Assembly (NCBI GenBank): GCA_030429865.1
Contig: JAUIFX010000025.1
Coordinates: forward strand, 1-33,854
DNA from: Gammaproteobacteria bacterium
Lineage (GTDB): Bacteria > Pseudomonadota > Gammaproteobacteria > Ga0077536
Length of the DNA: 33,854 nt
Direction: 5' to 3'
The first letter of the stretch is position 1, and every line of letters starts with the position of its first letter. The translations under genes and the position numbers were made by a program. Shown piece by piece: positions 1 through 9,671 of the stretch. Under the pieces are notes generated by a model. That model saw nothing but the letters and a program-made list of their open reading frames with translations, was not told where the DNA came from and ran no database searches.

Positions 1-466
1 TGATGACGAACGGCTGCAAGAGCTGTTCGGCCTCGGCCTTGAGATCGATTTTGAGATTACTGTCGAGATCGAATTCGACTTCGCTGACGCCGGTGGCCAG
101 CGCGCTGATCTGGCGGTTGACATCATCGATGCTGGCCTCGATCTCGTTGATGCTGGCGCTGAGCTGCGCGGTGTCGGTGTCCTCGCGCGGCTTCGCGAGT
201 TCCTTGCGCAGGATCTTGAGATCGGCGCGCCGCTCGGAACGCTGTTCGAGGAGGTCGCGGATGGCGTCGAGCGACATCGCGAGCGGCTCGGCGACGGCAG
301 CACCGGCTTGCGGTGCGGGCGTATCCGCGCCGCCCGGCGACGGCGTCCCCGCCGGTGCCGGGGAAGCCTCGCTCGTGGCCGGCGCTTCGGCCGCGGCCCC
401 TGGGGACGGGACCATGGAGAAGCCGCAGAACAAGGCGGCGGCCAACAGGAGTCGGGGTAGAGACAC
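1..466 (-). CDS. Exported protein, N-terminal part only (possible MscS-type mechanosensitive channel)
   Basis: The first 155 residues of a protein whose 3' end lies beyond the left edge. It reads from a GTG at 466 and opens with a signal peptide or first membrane segment (MSLPRLLLAAALFCGFSM), then an Ala/Pro/Gly-rich linker. A heptad-like charged region follows from about residue 65 (DAIRDLLEQRSERRADLK and onward), which looks like a periplasmic coiled coil. The visible sequence ends in EAEQLLQPFVI. This arrangement (signal, low-complexity linker, helical region, then expected membrane helices) is seen in some larger MscS-family channels, but no channel domain is inside the window, so the assignment is a guess. 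An internal ATG at about residue 22 is an alternative start but would destroy the signal segment. The existence of the gene is fairly sure, its function is not. Confidence 0.55.
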   Translation of the reverse strand, partial: MSLPRLLLAAALFCGFSMVPSPGAAAEAPATSEASPAPAGTPSPGGADTPAPQAGAAVAEPLAMSLDAIRDLLEQRSERRADLKILRKELAKPREDTDTAQLSASINEIEASIDDVNRQISALATGVSEVEFDLDSNLKIDLKAEAEQLLQPFVI

Positions 467-600
467 GGCGGCGGTTACGTTTTGAAGCTCGGAAAGCACC
501 GCGCCGAAGTATGCACGATCCGGGCGCCGGCGCGTCGGGCGCCTCGCCGTGCCGCGCGACGGCGCCGGCGGCAGCGCACCGCCGGACCGCCGCGCCGGGT

Positions 601-1485
601 TCAGAACACCTCGCCGGCGAGCGCTTCGAGTTCGGCGAGCAATGCGCTCTCGCTGTCGCCCTGCAGCCACAACACCACGTTGTCGGCGCCGGCGGCAGCC
701 AGCGCCTGGAGGTCGCTGCGTTTGCGGAACATGCCGTCCGGCGCGAAAGCGGTGATGTTGATCGTGCCCGGATCGCGCCCGACGCGCTGCGCGGCCTCGT
801 CGATCGCGGCGCGCCCGTCGGCGATCTCCTGCGGATCGAGCACGAACGGCAGCCAGCCGTCGCCCCATTGTGCGACGCGGCGATAGACGTTGGGCGAGCC
901 GATGCTGCCGAGCAGGATCGGCGGATGCGGCTTGCGCCAGGGCGTGGGCCGGCACACGCTGGGCGGGAAGTTGGCGTACTTGCCCTCGGCACCGACGTAC
1001 TCCCCCGTCCACAGCTGCTTCATGGCCAGGATGTATTCCTTGACCTGGCCCCAGCGGTGCGCGAAGTCGCCGCCCATCATGGTGCACTCGGGCTCGTTCC
1101 AGCCGGCGCCGATGCCGTAGATGAAACGCCCCTTGGAGTAGTGATCGAGCGTCGCGATCTCCTTCGCCGCCAGCACCGGGTGCCGCTCCGGCACGAGGGC
1201 AACGCCGGTACCGAGGTTGATGGTGCTGGTGGCGGCGGCCGCGCGCGACAGCCCAATCAGCGGGTCGGGCATCTTGAACAGGTAATCCGGCACCGGCGCA
1301 CCATCGGCCCTGCCCGGGTAGACGTCCGCCGAGCCTTGCGGAATCGCGGCGTGCTCGGGCAGCCAGTAGGAGTCGAAACCGAGCTCCTCTGCGCGCCTGG
1401 CGATGATCGCGGGATCGCCCGTGAAGTGATCGGCGAGGATCTGGAACACGCCGACCCCCATACCCTCCGATTGTTTTGCTCCCAT
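601..1485 (-). CDS. LLM-class flavin/F420-dependent oxidoreductase
   Basis: A 294-residue luciferase-like monooxygenase (TIM-barrel flavin enzyme) of the group usually annotated as probable F420-dependent oxidoreductase. Family hallmarks are the N-terminal stretch placing the ligand pocket (ARRAEELGFDSYWLPEHA), TSTINLGTGVALVPERHP for the second strand, and GRFIYGIGAGWNEPE followed by HRWGQVKEYILAMKQLW. The C-terminal PILLGSIGSPNVYRRVAQWGDGW also matches. Length is normal. The ATG at 1485 has a GGGGAGG element about ten bases upstream; a second ATG nine codons in has its own purine tract but with too little spacing. The gene is divergent from the aminotransferase at 1695. Whether the cofactor is F420 or FMN cannot be decided from sequence alone. 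Family assignment is sure, substrate unknown. Confidence 0.9.
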   Translation of the reverse strand: MGAKQSEGMGVGVFQILADHFTGDPAIIARRAEELGFDSYWLPEHAAIPQGSADVYPGRADGAPVPDYLFKMPDPLIGLSRAAAATSTINLGTGVALVPERHPVLAAKEIATLDHYSKGRFIYGIGAGWNEPECTMMGGDFAHRWGQVKEYILAMKQLWTGEYVGAEGKYANFPPSVCRPTPWRKPHPPILLGSIGSPNVYRRVAQWGDGWLPFVLDPQEIADGRAAIDEAAQRVGRDPGTINITAFAPDGMFRKRSDLQALAAAGADNVVLWLQGDSESALLAELEALAGEVF

Positions 1486-1532
1486 GTCCGTGTGACCTCC
1501 CCGGTCCGATTGATTCGCGAGTGGCCGACAGG

Positions 1533-1588
1533 TGCCGGCCGGCAGGGCATTTCACGCCAGGCCAGGGTGGCGTGCAAGTCCGCCACCC
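1533..1588. other. Structured region between divergent genes (palindrome plus 8-bp hairpin)
   Basis: The 209-bp gap between the LLM oxidoreductase and the aminotransferase contains a perfect 12-bp palindrome (TGCCGGCCGGCA, 1533-1544). It also contains a perfect 8-bp stem (GGGTGGCG at 1565-1572, CGCCACCC at 1581-1588) closing an 8-base loop, TGCAAGTC. No T-tract follows. It could be a regulatory RNA leader of the aminotransferase or only GC-rich folding potential. Confidence 0.35.
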
Positions 1589-1694
1589 GTAACCGGGCCG
1601 GCGGCCGCGGATCCCGGCACGCGACGCGGCGCATCACCCCGGGCCGACTTGTACTTCGGCGGGCAGTCCCCGATCATCTGGCCCTGCCTCGTCC

Positions 1695-2852
1695 ATGACC
1701 ACTGCAAGGGAGATAAGCGAAACCGTGGCCGCACTGCTAGATACCGTCGATCCGGACGGCCTGCTCGAATACTCGGTGGTGTTCACCGATCGCTCGCTCA
1801 ACCACATGTCGGCGACTTTCCAGGAAGTCATGCGCGACATCTCGGCGACGCTGAAGCAGGTCTACAACGCCCAGGCCGTCGCGGTCGTACCGGGCGGAGG
1901 CACCTACGCGATGGAAGCCGTCGCGCGACAGCTCGCCCAGAACAGCAAGGTGCTCGTCATCCGCAACGGCTGGTTCAGCTTCCGCTGGAGCCAGATCTTC
2001 GAGATGGGCGGCATTCCGTCGGCGGAAACCGTGCTCAAGGCGCGCCGCACCGGCGATGCCGTGGACGCGCCGTTTGCGCCGGCGCCGATCGAGGAAGTCG
2101 TCGCGACGATCCGCGCCGAGAAGCCCGCGCTGGTGTTCGCGCCGCACGTGGAGACCTCGGCCGGCATGCTGTTGCCCGACGACTACCTGCGCGCCGTTGC
2201 CGCCGCCGTGCACGAGGTCGGCGGCCTGTTCGTCCTCGACTGCATCGCCTCGGGCACGCTGTGGGTCGACATGCAGGACGTCGGCGTCGACGTCCTCATC
2301 AGTGCACCGCAAAAAGGCTGGAGCGCCTCGCCCTGTGCGGGCCTGGTCATGATGAACGAGGCCGCGCGCGCACGGGTCGAAGAGACGACCAGCACGAGCT
2401 TCGCCTGCGATCTCAAGAAGTGGCTGCAGATCATGCAGGCCTACGAGAACGGCGGCCACGCCTACCACGCGACCATGCCGACCGATGGCCTGGTCACGTT
2501 CCGCCGCACCATGGCCGAAATGCAGCAGGTCGGCTTCGATACCCTCAAGGCGCAGCAGGTCGAGCTCGGCCGGCGCGTGCGCGCCGTGCTCGCCGACGCC
2601 GGCTATCACAGCGTCGCGGCGCCGGGCTTCGAGGCGCCGGGCGTGGTCGTGTGCTACACCCAGGACCAGGCCATCCACAACGGTTCGAAGTTCCGCGAGC
2701 AGGGTCTGCAGATAGCGGCCGGCGTGCCGCTGCAGGTCGACGAACCGGCGGAGTTCCGGACCTTCCGTATCGGCCTGTTCGGCCTCGACAAGCTCACGCA
2801 CATCGAGCGCACGGTCGAAAACTTCACGCGTGCGCTGAACGCGCTCGGCTGA
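1695..2852 (+). CDS. Class V PLP-dependent aminotransferase
   Basis: A 385-residue fold-type I PLP enzyme of class V (alanine-glyoxylate / serine-pyruvate aminotransferase relatives). Visible motifs are the phosphate-binding loop PGGGTYAMEAV (66-76), the HVETSAG element (151-157), the ring-stacking and cofactor Asp182 in LDCIASG, and the Schiff-base Lys207 in SAPQKGWS. Length fits the family. The ATG at 1695 has no clear ribosome site. A GTG at 1725, ten codons on, follows AAGGGAGA with 11-base spacing and may be the true start. Neighbours (oxidoreductase, PQQ dehydrogenase) suggest a catabolic role with a glyoxylate- or pyruvate-type acceptor, but the substrate is not readable. Confidence 0.88.
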   Translation: MTTAREISETVAALLDTVDPDGLLEYSVVFTDRSLNHMSATFQEVMRDISATLKQVYNAQAVAVVPGGGTYAMEAVARQLAQNSKVLVIRNGWFSFRWSQIFEMGGIPSAETVLKARRTGDAVDAPFAPAPIEEVVATIRAEKPALVFAPHVETSAGMLLPDDYLRAVAAAVHEVGGLFVLDCIASGTLWVDMQDVGVDVLISAPQKGWSASPCAGLVMMNEAARARVEETTSTSFACDLKKWLQIMQAYENGGHAYHATMPTDGLVTFRRTMAEMQQVGFDTLKAQQVELGRRVRAVLADAGYHSVAAPGFEAPGVVVCYTQDQAIHNGSKFREQGLQIAAGVPLQVDEPAEFRTFRIGLFGLDKLTHIERTVENFTRALNALG

Positions 2853-2976
2853 GGCGGGCGCGGTGACCGCGCGGCGCGCCTGCCATCGCGCGGCGCCGCC
2901 GCCGTCGCCCCCGGGGCTCGCGATGGTGCCGCGCATCGGGCACACTGCAGCGCACCAAGCAAGGGGAGACGGTACG

Positions 2977-4926
2977 ATGATGCGTGGTCTGCTCGGCGCA
3001 CTGCTCGCGCTCTGCATTCAGCAGGCGGCGGCCGACACCTGGCACGCCTACGGCGGCAACCGCGGCGGCGAGCGTTACGCCGCGCTCGACCAGATCAATC
3101 GCGACAACGTCGCGCGGCTGGAGCCGGCCTGGACCTACCGTACCGGCGAGCCGCAGCGGTTCCCCGAGCGCTTCGAGGACAGTTCGTTCGAGAGCACGCC
3201 GATCATCGTCGGCGACAAGCTCGTGCTGTGCACGCCGTTCAACCGCATCGTCGCGCTCGACCCGGCGACCGGCGCCGAGCAATGGACTTTCGACGCCGAA
3301 GTCTCGCTCGACAACCCCAAGGCAATGATCTACAAGTGCCGCGGCATCACGCAGTGGACCGATCCGCAGGCCGCGCCCGGCGCGGCCTGCCGTACGCGCC
3401 TGTTCATGGGCACCAGCGACTCGCGCCTGTTCGCCATCGACGGCGAGACCGGTGAACGCTGCGCCGGTTTCGCCGACAACGGCGAGGTCTTCGTCGAGCC
3501 GAGCAAGGAGCTGCTGTTCCCCGGTGAAGTTCACCTCGACTCACCGCCGGTGGTCGTCAACGGCGTCGTCGTCATCGGCACTTCGATCGCCGACAACCAG
3601 CGCGCCGAGGGCCAGAGCGGACGGGTCAGCGCCTACGATGCCCGCACCGGCGCCTTGCGCTGGCGCTTCGACCCGATCCCGCGCGACGCCGCCGATCCGG
3701 CCGCGCAGACCTGGCACGACGAGAGCTGGCGCCGCGCTGGCCACGCCAACGTCTGGTCGATACTCTCGGTCGACGAGGAACGCGACCTCGTGTTCCTGCC
3801 GACCGGCAGCGCGGCACCGGATTTCTACGGCGGCAACCGGCCCGGCGAGAACCGCTACGCCAACTCGCTCGTCGCCCTGCGCGGGGCCACCGGCGAGATC
3901 GTATGGCACTTCCAGTTCGTGCATCACGACTTGTGGGACTACGATCTGCCGTCGCAGCCCACGCTGATCGAGCTCGAGAAGGACGGCCGCACCATCCCGG
4001 CCGTGGTGCAGACCACCAAGCAGGGCTGGGTGTTCGTGTTCAATCGCGAGACCGGCGAATCACTGTTCCCGATCGAAGAGCGCCCGGTGCCGGGTGGCGT
4101 GGTCGACGGCGAATGGCTGTCGCCGACACAGCCGTTCCCGACCGCGCCGCCGCCGCTCGTCGCGCAGAAGCTCGACCCGGAAGATGCCTGGGGCTTCACC
4201 TTCGTCGACCGCCTGATGTGCAAGAAGCGCATCGCCGAACTGCGCAACGAAGGGCTCTACACGCCGCCCAGCACGCAGGGCACGATCCTCATGCCGAGCT
4301 GGACCGGCGGCGCCAACTGGCCGGGCCCGGCCTGGCACCGCGACAGCGGCCTGTTGATCGTCAACACCACGCGCATCGCGACCCAGGTGCGGCTCTACCC
4401 GCGCGAAGCCGCCGGCGAGATCGCGAGCGTCGGCGCCGAGGCCGGCGCCGCCATCCTGCGCGAGACCATCCCCTCGCTGCAGCTTGGTACCCCCTACGCC
4501 ATGACCGTGGGCTACCTGCTCTCGCCGCTCGGCGCGCCCTGCAACCCGCCGCCGTGGGGCGGTTTGAGTGCCGTCGACCTCGCCACGGGGACCATCAAGT
4601 GGGACGTGCCACTCGGCTCCATCGACCGCGAGACGCCGATTCCGCTGCCGTTCGAATGGAACCTCGGCACGCCCAACTCGGGCGGCCCCATCGTCACCGC
4701 CGGCGGCCTCGTGTTCATTGCCGCGACCATGGACCAGCGCTTCCGCGCCTTCGACGTCGAGACGGGAGAAGTGCTGTGGAAACACCGCATGCCGGCCGGC
4801 AGCCAGACGACACCGATGACCTACGAAGTGAACGGCCGGCAGTACGTCGTGATCGCCTCCGGCGGGCACGCCTGGTACGACACGCCGATGGGTGATTACG
4901 TCGTCGCCTTCGCCCTGCCCGAGTAG
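2977..4926 (+). CDS. Periplasmic PQQ-dependent dehydrogenase, glucose/quinate dehydrogenase-like core
   Basis: A 649-residue quinoprotein with an eight-bladed propeller. It oxidises an alcohol, sugar or polyol in the periplasm with PQQ as cofactor. The start is the ATG at 2977 behind AAGGGGAGA (7-base spacing), giving a signal peptide cut near residue 19 (QQAAA/DTWHAYGG). The sequence follows the membrane glucose/quinate dehydrogenase family: HHDLWDYDLPSQPT (316-329), the catalytic-type Lys348 in QTTKQGWVFVFNRETG, a TPPSTQGTI block, and the C-terminal GGPIVTAGGLVFIAATMDQ and TPMTYEVNGRQYVVIASGG. Unlike the E. coli enzyme it lacks the N-terminal five-helix quinone-binding membrane domain, and it has no fused cytochrome c. 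The electron acceptor is therefore unknown. No pqq biosynthesis gene is in the window. The stop codon sits inside a perfect dyad shared with the convergent NTF2-like gene. Confidence 0.92.
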   Translation: MMRGLLGALLALCIQQAAADTWHAYGGNRGGERYAALDQINRDNVARLEPAWTYRTGEPQRFPERFEDSSFESTPIIVGDKLVLCTPFNRIVALDPATGAEQWTFDAEVSLDNPKAMIYKCRGITQWTDPQAAPGAACRTRLFMGTSDSRLFAIDGETGERCAGFADNGEVFVEPSKELLFPGEVHLDSPPVVVNGVVVIGTSIADNQRAEGQSGRVSAYDARTGALRWRFDPIPRDAADPAAQTWHDESWRRAGHANVWSILSVDEERDLVFLPTGSAAPDFYGGNRPGENRYANSLVALRGATGEIVWHFQFVHHDLWDYDLPSQPTLIELEKDGRTIPAVVQTTKQGWVFVFNRETGESLFPIEERPVPGGVVDGEWLSPTQPFPTAPPPLVAQKLDPEDAWGFTFVDRLMCKKRIAELRNEGLYTPPSTQGTILMPSWTGGANWPGPAWHRDSGLLIVNTTRIATQVRLYPREAAGEIASVGAEAGAAILRETIPSLQLGTPYAMTVGYLLSPLGAPCNPPPWGGLSAVDLATGTIKWDVPLGSIDRETPIPLPFEWNLGTPNSGGPIVTAGGLVFIAATMDQRFRAFDVETGEVLWKHRMPAGSQTTPMTYEVNGRQYVVIASGGHAWYDTPMGDYVVAFALPE

Positions 4927-4950
4927 CCGCGGGCGGGGCCGCCGCGGCTA
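4924..4950. terminator. Bidirectional terminator-like dyad overlapping both stop codons
   Basis: Perfect 9-bp inverted repeat (TAGCCGCGG at 4924-4932, CCGCGGCTA at 4942-4950) with a 9-base GC-rich loop. The outer TAG triplets are the stop codons of the two convergent genes. There is no T-tract on either strand, so it is not a canonical intrinsic terminator. Confidence 0.55.
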
Positions 4951-5295
4951 CTTGCGTACGTGCGAGGTGGCGACGGTCTGGCGCCAGATGCGGCCGTCGC
5001 GCATGACGAACGTATCGGTGCCGAAATCGAAGCGATAACGCGGCGACTCGGCGTGCCAGCTGATGAAGACCATGTCGTCCGTCGCGACCTTGTCGATGAG
5101 ATCGAACGCACTACCGGTGGGCAGCAGGTCGCCGAGCCACATGGTGAAGAACTCCCGCGCGCCATCGAGACCGTACCAGGTACGATCGCCGTAGATCATG
5201 ACGGCGTCCGGCGCATAGTCGCTGAGAATGCCATCGAGGTCGCCGGCACCGAAGACCTCGAGGTGATGATCGAAAATCGCTTCCGCGTTGCGCAT
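4948..5295 (-). CDS. NTF2-like / SnoaL-type small domain protein
   Basis: A 115-residue single-domain protein of the NTF2-like (cystatin-like alpha+beta) superfamily. It opens with the typical helix and HLEVFGAGDLDGILSDYAPDAVMI, has a middle strand pair around DRTWYGLDGAREFFTMWL, and ends with DTFVMRDGRIWRQTVAT. The fold covers isomerases, hydratases, scaffold subunits of aromatic dioxygenases and many proteins of unknown use. The ATG at 5295 has GGGGGAG seven bases upstream. It is convergent with the PQQ dehydrogenase and divergent from the amidotransferase-like gene. No catalytic residues can be assigned with confidence. Confidence 0.85.
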   Translation of the reverse strand: MRNAEAIFDHHLEVFGAGDLDGILSDYAPDAVMIYGDRTWYGLDGAREFFTMWLGDLLPTGSAFDLIDKVATDDMVFISWHAESPRYRFDFGTDTFVMRDGRIWRQTVATSHVRK

Positions 5296-5405
5296 GGCTA
5301 TGCTCCCCCGCTACGGCACAGGGCGCGCAGGTGCGCGCCTGCGGCTATCTTCACCAGCGCGACGATGACCGTCAACGCTGCCCGTCCGCAGCGACAGGAG
5401 AAATC

Positions 5406-6143
5406 ATGTTCACGGTAGGCATCCTGCAGTGCGGCCATGCACCCGAAGCCCTGGTCGCCGCGCACGGCGATTACGACACGATGTTCGAGCGCCTGCTCGG
5501 CAACGACGACTTCAGCTACCGGACCTACGCAGTCGTCGACGGCACGTTGCCCGAGAGCGTGCGTGCCGCCGATGGCTGGCTCGTCACCGGCTCGCGCTTC
5601 GGCGTGTACGAAGACCACCCGTGGATCGCGCGGCTGGAGGCGTTCCTGCGCGCGGCCTACGCCGCCGCGGTGCCGATCGTCGGCATCTGCTTCGGGCACC
5701 AGGTTCTCGCCCAGGCGCTCGGCGGCAAAGTCGAAAAGTTCGCCGGCGGCTGGTCGCTCGGCGCGGTCGACTACACGGTGACCGGCGAAGTCGGGGCCGG
5801 CGAGGGCCGCACGCGCCTGCTCGCGTTCCACCAGGACCAGGTCGTCGAGCCACCGCCGGGGGCCACGGTCACCGGCTCGACGCCGTTCTGCCGCTACGCT
5901 TTCCTCGCCTATGGCGAGCGCGCCATCAGCATGCAGCCGCATCCCGAGTTCACCCGGGCCTACGTCGACGACCTGCTGACGGCACGTGGTGACGTGCTGC
6001 CCGCAGACCGCGTGCAGGCCGCGCGGGCACGCAGCGGCGAGGCGCTTGATGCGCCGCGCGTCGCCGCGCAGATCAGGGCGTTCTTCCTCGCCGCACGCGA
6101 CGCGCCGGAGCGCTGCGGCGACGCCGCCGCGGACCCCGCATGA
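5406..6143 (+). CDS. Class I glutamine amidotransferase (GMP synthase-like) protein
   Basis: A 245-residue stand-alone class I glutamine amidotransferase. The nucleophile elbow is VGICFGHQ with Cys95, and the other triad residues are His179 and Glu181 in SMQPHPEF. The start at 5406 has CAGGAGAAA with 5-base spacing and gives MFTVGILQCGHAP, the standard first strand. Stand-alone members hydrolyse gamma-glutamyl bonds, as in degradation of gamma-glutamylated amines, or are poorly characterised peptidase-like enzymes. No synthetase domain is fused or adjacent, so a GMP synthase role is excluded. A gamma-glutamyl hydrolase in amine or conjugate catabolism fits the neighbours but is inference. Confidence 0.88.
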   Translation: MFTVGILQCGHAPEALVAAHGDYDTMFERLLGNDDFSYRTYAVVDGTLPESVRAADGWLVTGSRFGVYEDHPWIARLEAFLRAAYAAAVPIVGICFGHQVLAQALGGKVEKFAGGWSLGAVDYTVTGEVGAGEGRTRLLAFHQDQVVEPPPGATVTGSTPFCRYAFLAYGERAISMQPHPEFTRAYVDDLLTARGDVLPADRVQAARARSGEALDAPRVAAQIRAFFLAARDAPERCGDAAADPA

Positions 6144-6171
6144 CGGGCTAGGCCGCGCCGGCCCGGCCCGT
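6143..6171. terminator. GC-rich hairpin between convergent genes
   Basis: ACGGGC (6143-6148) pairs with GCCCGT (6166-6171), and inside it GGCC (6151-6154) pairs with GGCC (6160-6163). It begins at the end of the amidotransferase-like gene and lies in the 3' end of the convergent Rieske gene. There is no T-tract; it is a possible bidirectional terminator. Confidence 0.35.
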
Positions 6172-7386
6172 GCGCTCGTAGTGCTCCACCCAGTTGACGA
6201 CGGTGTGGTAGTGGTGGCGCAGTGCGAGTTCGTGATCGTGGAACACGAACTCCTTGATCAGGCCCTGCTTCAACGAGCGCTGGATGCGTTCGAGCGTGTT
6301 GCCGTCTTCGAGCACCGCGTCGCGCAGCTCGACCAGCGAGTTCTCCTGGCCGAAACGCTGCGCCGCGTTCGACGCCGGACGCAGGTAGCCGCGCATCTGC
6401 CACACCACCTCGTTCGGCCCGAGCGGCCACATCTGGTGGGTGAAGTACATGCCGCTGCCGATGACGATGATCCAGCCCGGGAAGAACACCGTGACGTCGA
6501 TCGACCAGTTCGGCGCACGCGTCTGGTTCAGTCCTTTCGGCAGCACCGTGCCCTCGTCGACGCTGCCGCTGGTCACGGACGGCCCGGGCGCGTACTGGAA
6601 CGCGAGTCCCTGCACGGGATTGGGCTGGTAGGCGAGGTTGCCGACCACCGACGAGGTGCGGTGCGGCCCCTTGAGACGCACGTCGATGAGGCGGCCGAAC
6701 GGGTTGTCGGGACCGGCCAGCGTGTCGGTCACGGAACGCTTGTGCAGGAACGGCACGTGGTAGGTTTCGCAAAACGAATCGACCATGCACTTCCAGTTGC
6801 AGCCGACCACGCCTTCGTACTCGAAGGTCTGCGTGCCGCGGTGAAACGGATAACCCACCAGGTCGCGGCCCTGCTCGCCGAGGAATTCCTCGAGCGACAT
6901 CGACGGCGGATCGTCGAGGTTGATGAAGATGAAGCCTTCCCAGACGTCGAGATGCACCGCCCGCAGGCCTTTCGCGTCGCGGTCGAGATCATAGAACCCC
7001 TCCGCGTCCGGCACGCCGGCCAGGCGTCCGTCGAGTCCGTAGGCCCAGCCGTGGAACGGGCAGCGGAACGCGTTGCAGTTACCGTCACGCTTGAGCTCGA
7101 CATGGTTGCCGCGGTGCTGGCAGACATTGTGAAAGGCCCGGATGCGATCGTCCTTGCCGCGCACGACCAGGATGGACATGCCGAAGGTGGGGATTTCCTT
7201 GACGAAGAAGTCGCCGGCCTGGCGCACCTGCTCGATCCGCCCCATGCACAGCCACACGCGTTTGAAAATGGCTTCGAGTTCGCGCTCGTAGAAAGCCGGG
7301 TCGTAGTAGATATCGGTCGGTACCGGGCCGGTGCCGAGCTCGGGATGGCGCGCCGTGAGATCGGGCGGGGTGAGGCGTGCGGACAT
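6148..7386 (-). CDS. Rieske non-heme iron oxygenase, alpha subunit
   Basis: A 412-residue catalytic subunit of an aromatic- or steroid-type ring-hydroxylating oxygenase. The Rieske [2Fe-2S] ligands are Cys89-x-His91 and Cys109-x2-His112 (NVCQHRG and FRCPFHGW, 17 residues between). The mononuclear iron site is DSFCETYHVPFLH with His210 and His215; the distal carboxylate is probably in the VLEDGNTLERIQ region near the C-terminus. The start at 7386 follows AGGAGG with 7-base spacing and lies 2 bases after the stop of the 118-aa gene, so the two are co-translated. No beta subunit, ferredoxin or reductase gene is near, so electron transfer partners must come from elsewhere. Substrate unknown; a polycyclic or terpenoid acid fits the neighbours. 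Confidence 0.93.
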   Translation of the reverse strand: MSARLTPPDLTARHPELGTGPVPTDIYYDPAFYERELEAIFKRVWLCMGRIEQVRQAGDFFVKEIPTFGMSILVVRGKDDRIRAFHNVCQHRGNHVELKRDGNCNAFRCPFHGWAYGLDGRLAGVPDAEGFYDLDRDAKGLRAVHLDVWEGFIFINLDDPPSMSLEEFLGEQGRDLVGYPFHRGTQTFEYEGVVGCNWKCMVDSFCETYHVPFLHKRSVTDTLAGPDNPFGRLIDVRLKGPHRTSSVVGNLAYQPNPVQGLAFQYAPGPSVTSGSVDEGTVLPKGLNQTRAPNWSIDVTVFFPGWIIVIGSGMYFTHQMWPLGPNEVVWQMRGYLRPASNAAQRFGQENSLVELRDAVLEDGNTLERIQRSLKQGLIKEFVFHDHELALRHHYHTVVNWVEHYERTGRAGAA

Positions 7387-7388
7387 GT

Positions 7389-7741
7389 TCAGACCTCCTG
7401 TGCGGCGGTATCGGGAATCGCTTCGACCAGCGGGAAACGCTCTGCCGGCCAACCGTCGATGACGGCCGGCTGCTGGTACCACTCGACCGCGGGGCCGACC
7501 TCGGCGAGGGCGAGCATCAGCTTGAGCAGGTTGGCGTCGGCCTCGTCGAGCTGGCCGAGCTGACGCTCGCTCAGGTAGGCGAGCGCATCCGGCGCGACGG
7601 CCAGCATGGCATCGTAGAACGCCTTGATCTCGGGGTAGGCCGTGGCCAGGCGCCGGGCGTGTCGCGCGTTCGAGTCGGGCAGCACCCAGGTCGCGCAGAA
7701 CGGTGCCAGCGCCGCGAACGCTTCGGGCAGCGTCGGTGTCG

Positions 7742-7745
<4 letters not shown>
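7389..7745 (-). CDS. Small helical protein of unknown function in Rieske operon
   Basis: A 118-residue protein with no domain I can name. It is predicted mostly helical, soluble and acidic, without signal peptide or membrane segment. Recognisable blocks are FAALAPFCATWVLPDSNARH, YPEIKAFYDAML and a C-terminal VEWYQQPAVIDGWPAERFPL. Its ATG overlaps the stop of the upstream amidohydrolase by four bases (ATGA), and its stop is 2 bases before the Rieske start, so expression is tightly coupled to both. The context suggests an accessory subunit or chaperone of the oxygenase, or a small enzyme of the same pathway; this is inference. Confidence 0.8.
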
Positions 7746-9463
<1,718 letters not shown>

Positions 9464-9671
9464 GATTCCGCTGTGCCTCCCCTGGCCGAACCGCGCCGAG
9501 GCGCCGCCGCCCGCCCGTGCTGACGGCCGGGGCGCGTGCGCGCGCAACCCGGGAATGATACAAGCCCGCCGGCCGATCGCCACACCGCGGCAGCTCGCGC
9601 ATTGTTCTCGTGATGTCAGCGAGGTTATTTTGCCTGTGGGGGAGCATTACCCCGCCAGCCGTATCGCCCCC

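Noticed and set aside
1520-1600. Cobalamin riboswitch upstream of the aminotransferase
   Set aside because: CAGGTGCC, GTGCAAGTCCG and CGTAACCGGG resemble parts of the core, but the conserved B12 box and the CCCGCCACTG segment with its extra stem are missing, and the downstream gene is not a cobalamin gene.
313-1698. Long plus-strand open frame antisense to the LLM oxidoreductase
   Set aside because: Arg/Ala/Pro-rich composition typical of a GC-rich shadow frame; the minus-strand frame has all the family motifs.
5406-6143. GMP synthase (guaA)
   Set aside because: Only the amidotransferase domain is present; there is no ATP-pyrophosphatase or dimerisation domain, and no guaB neighbour.
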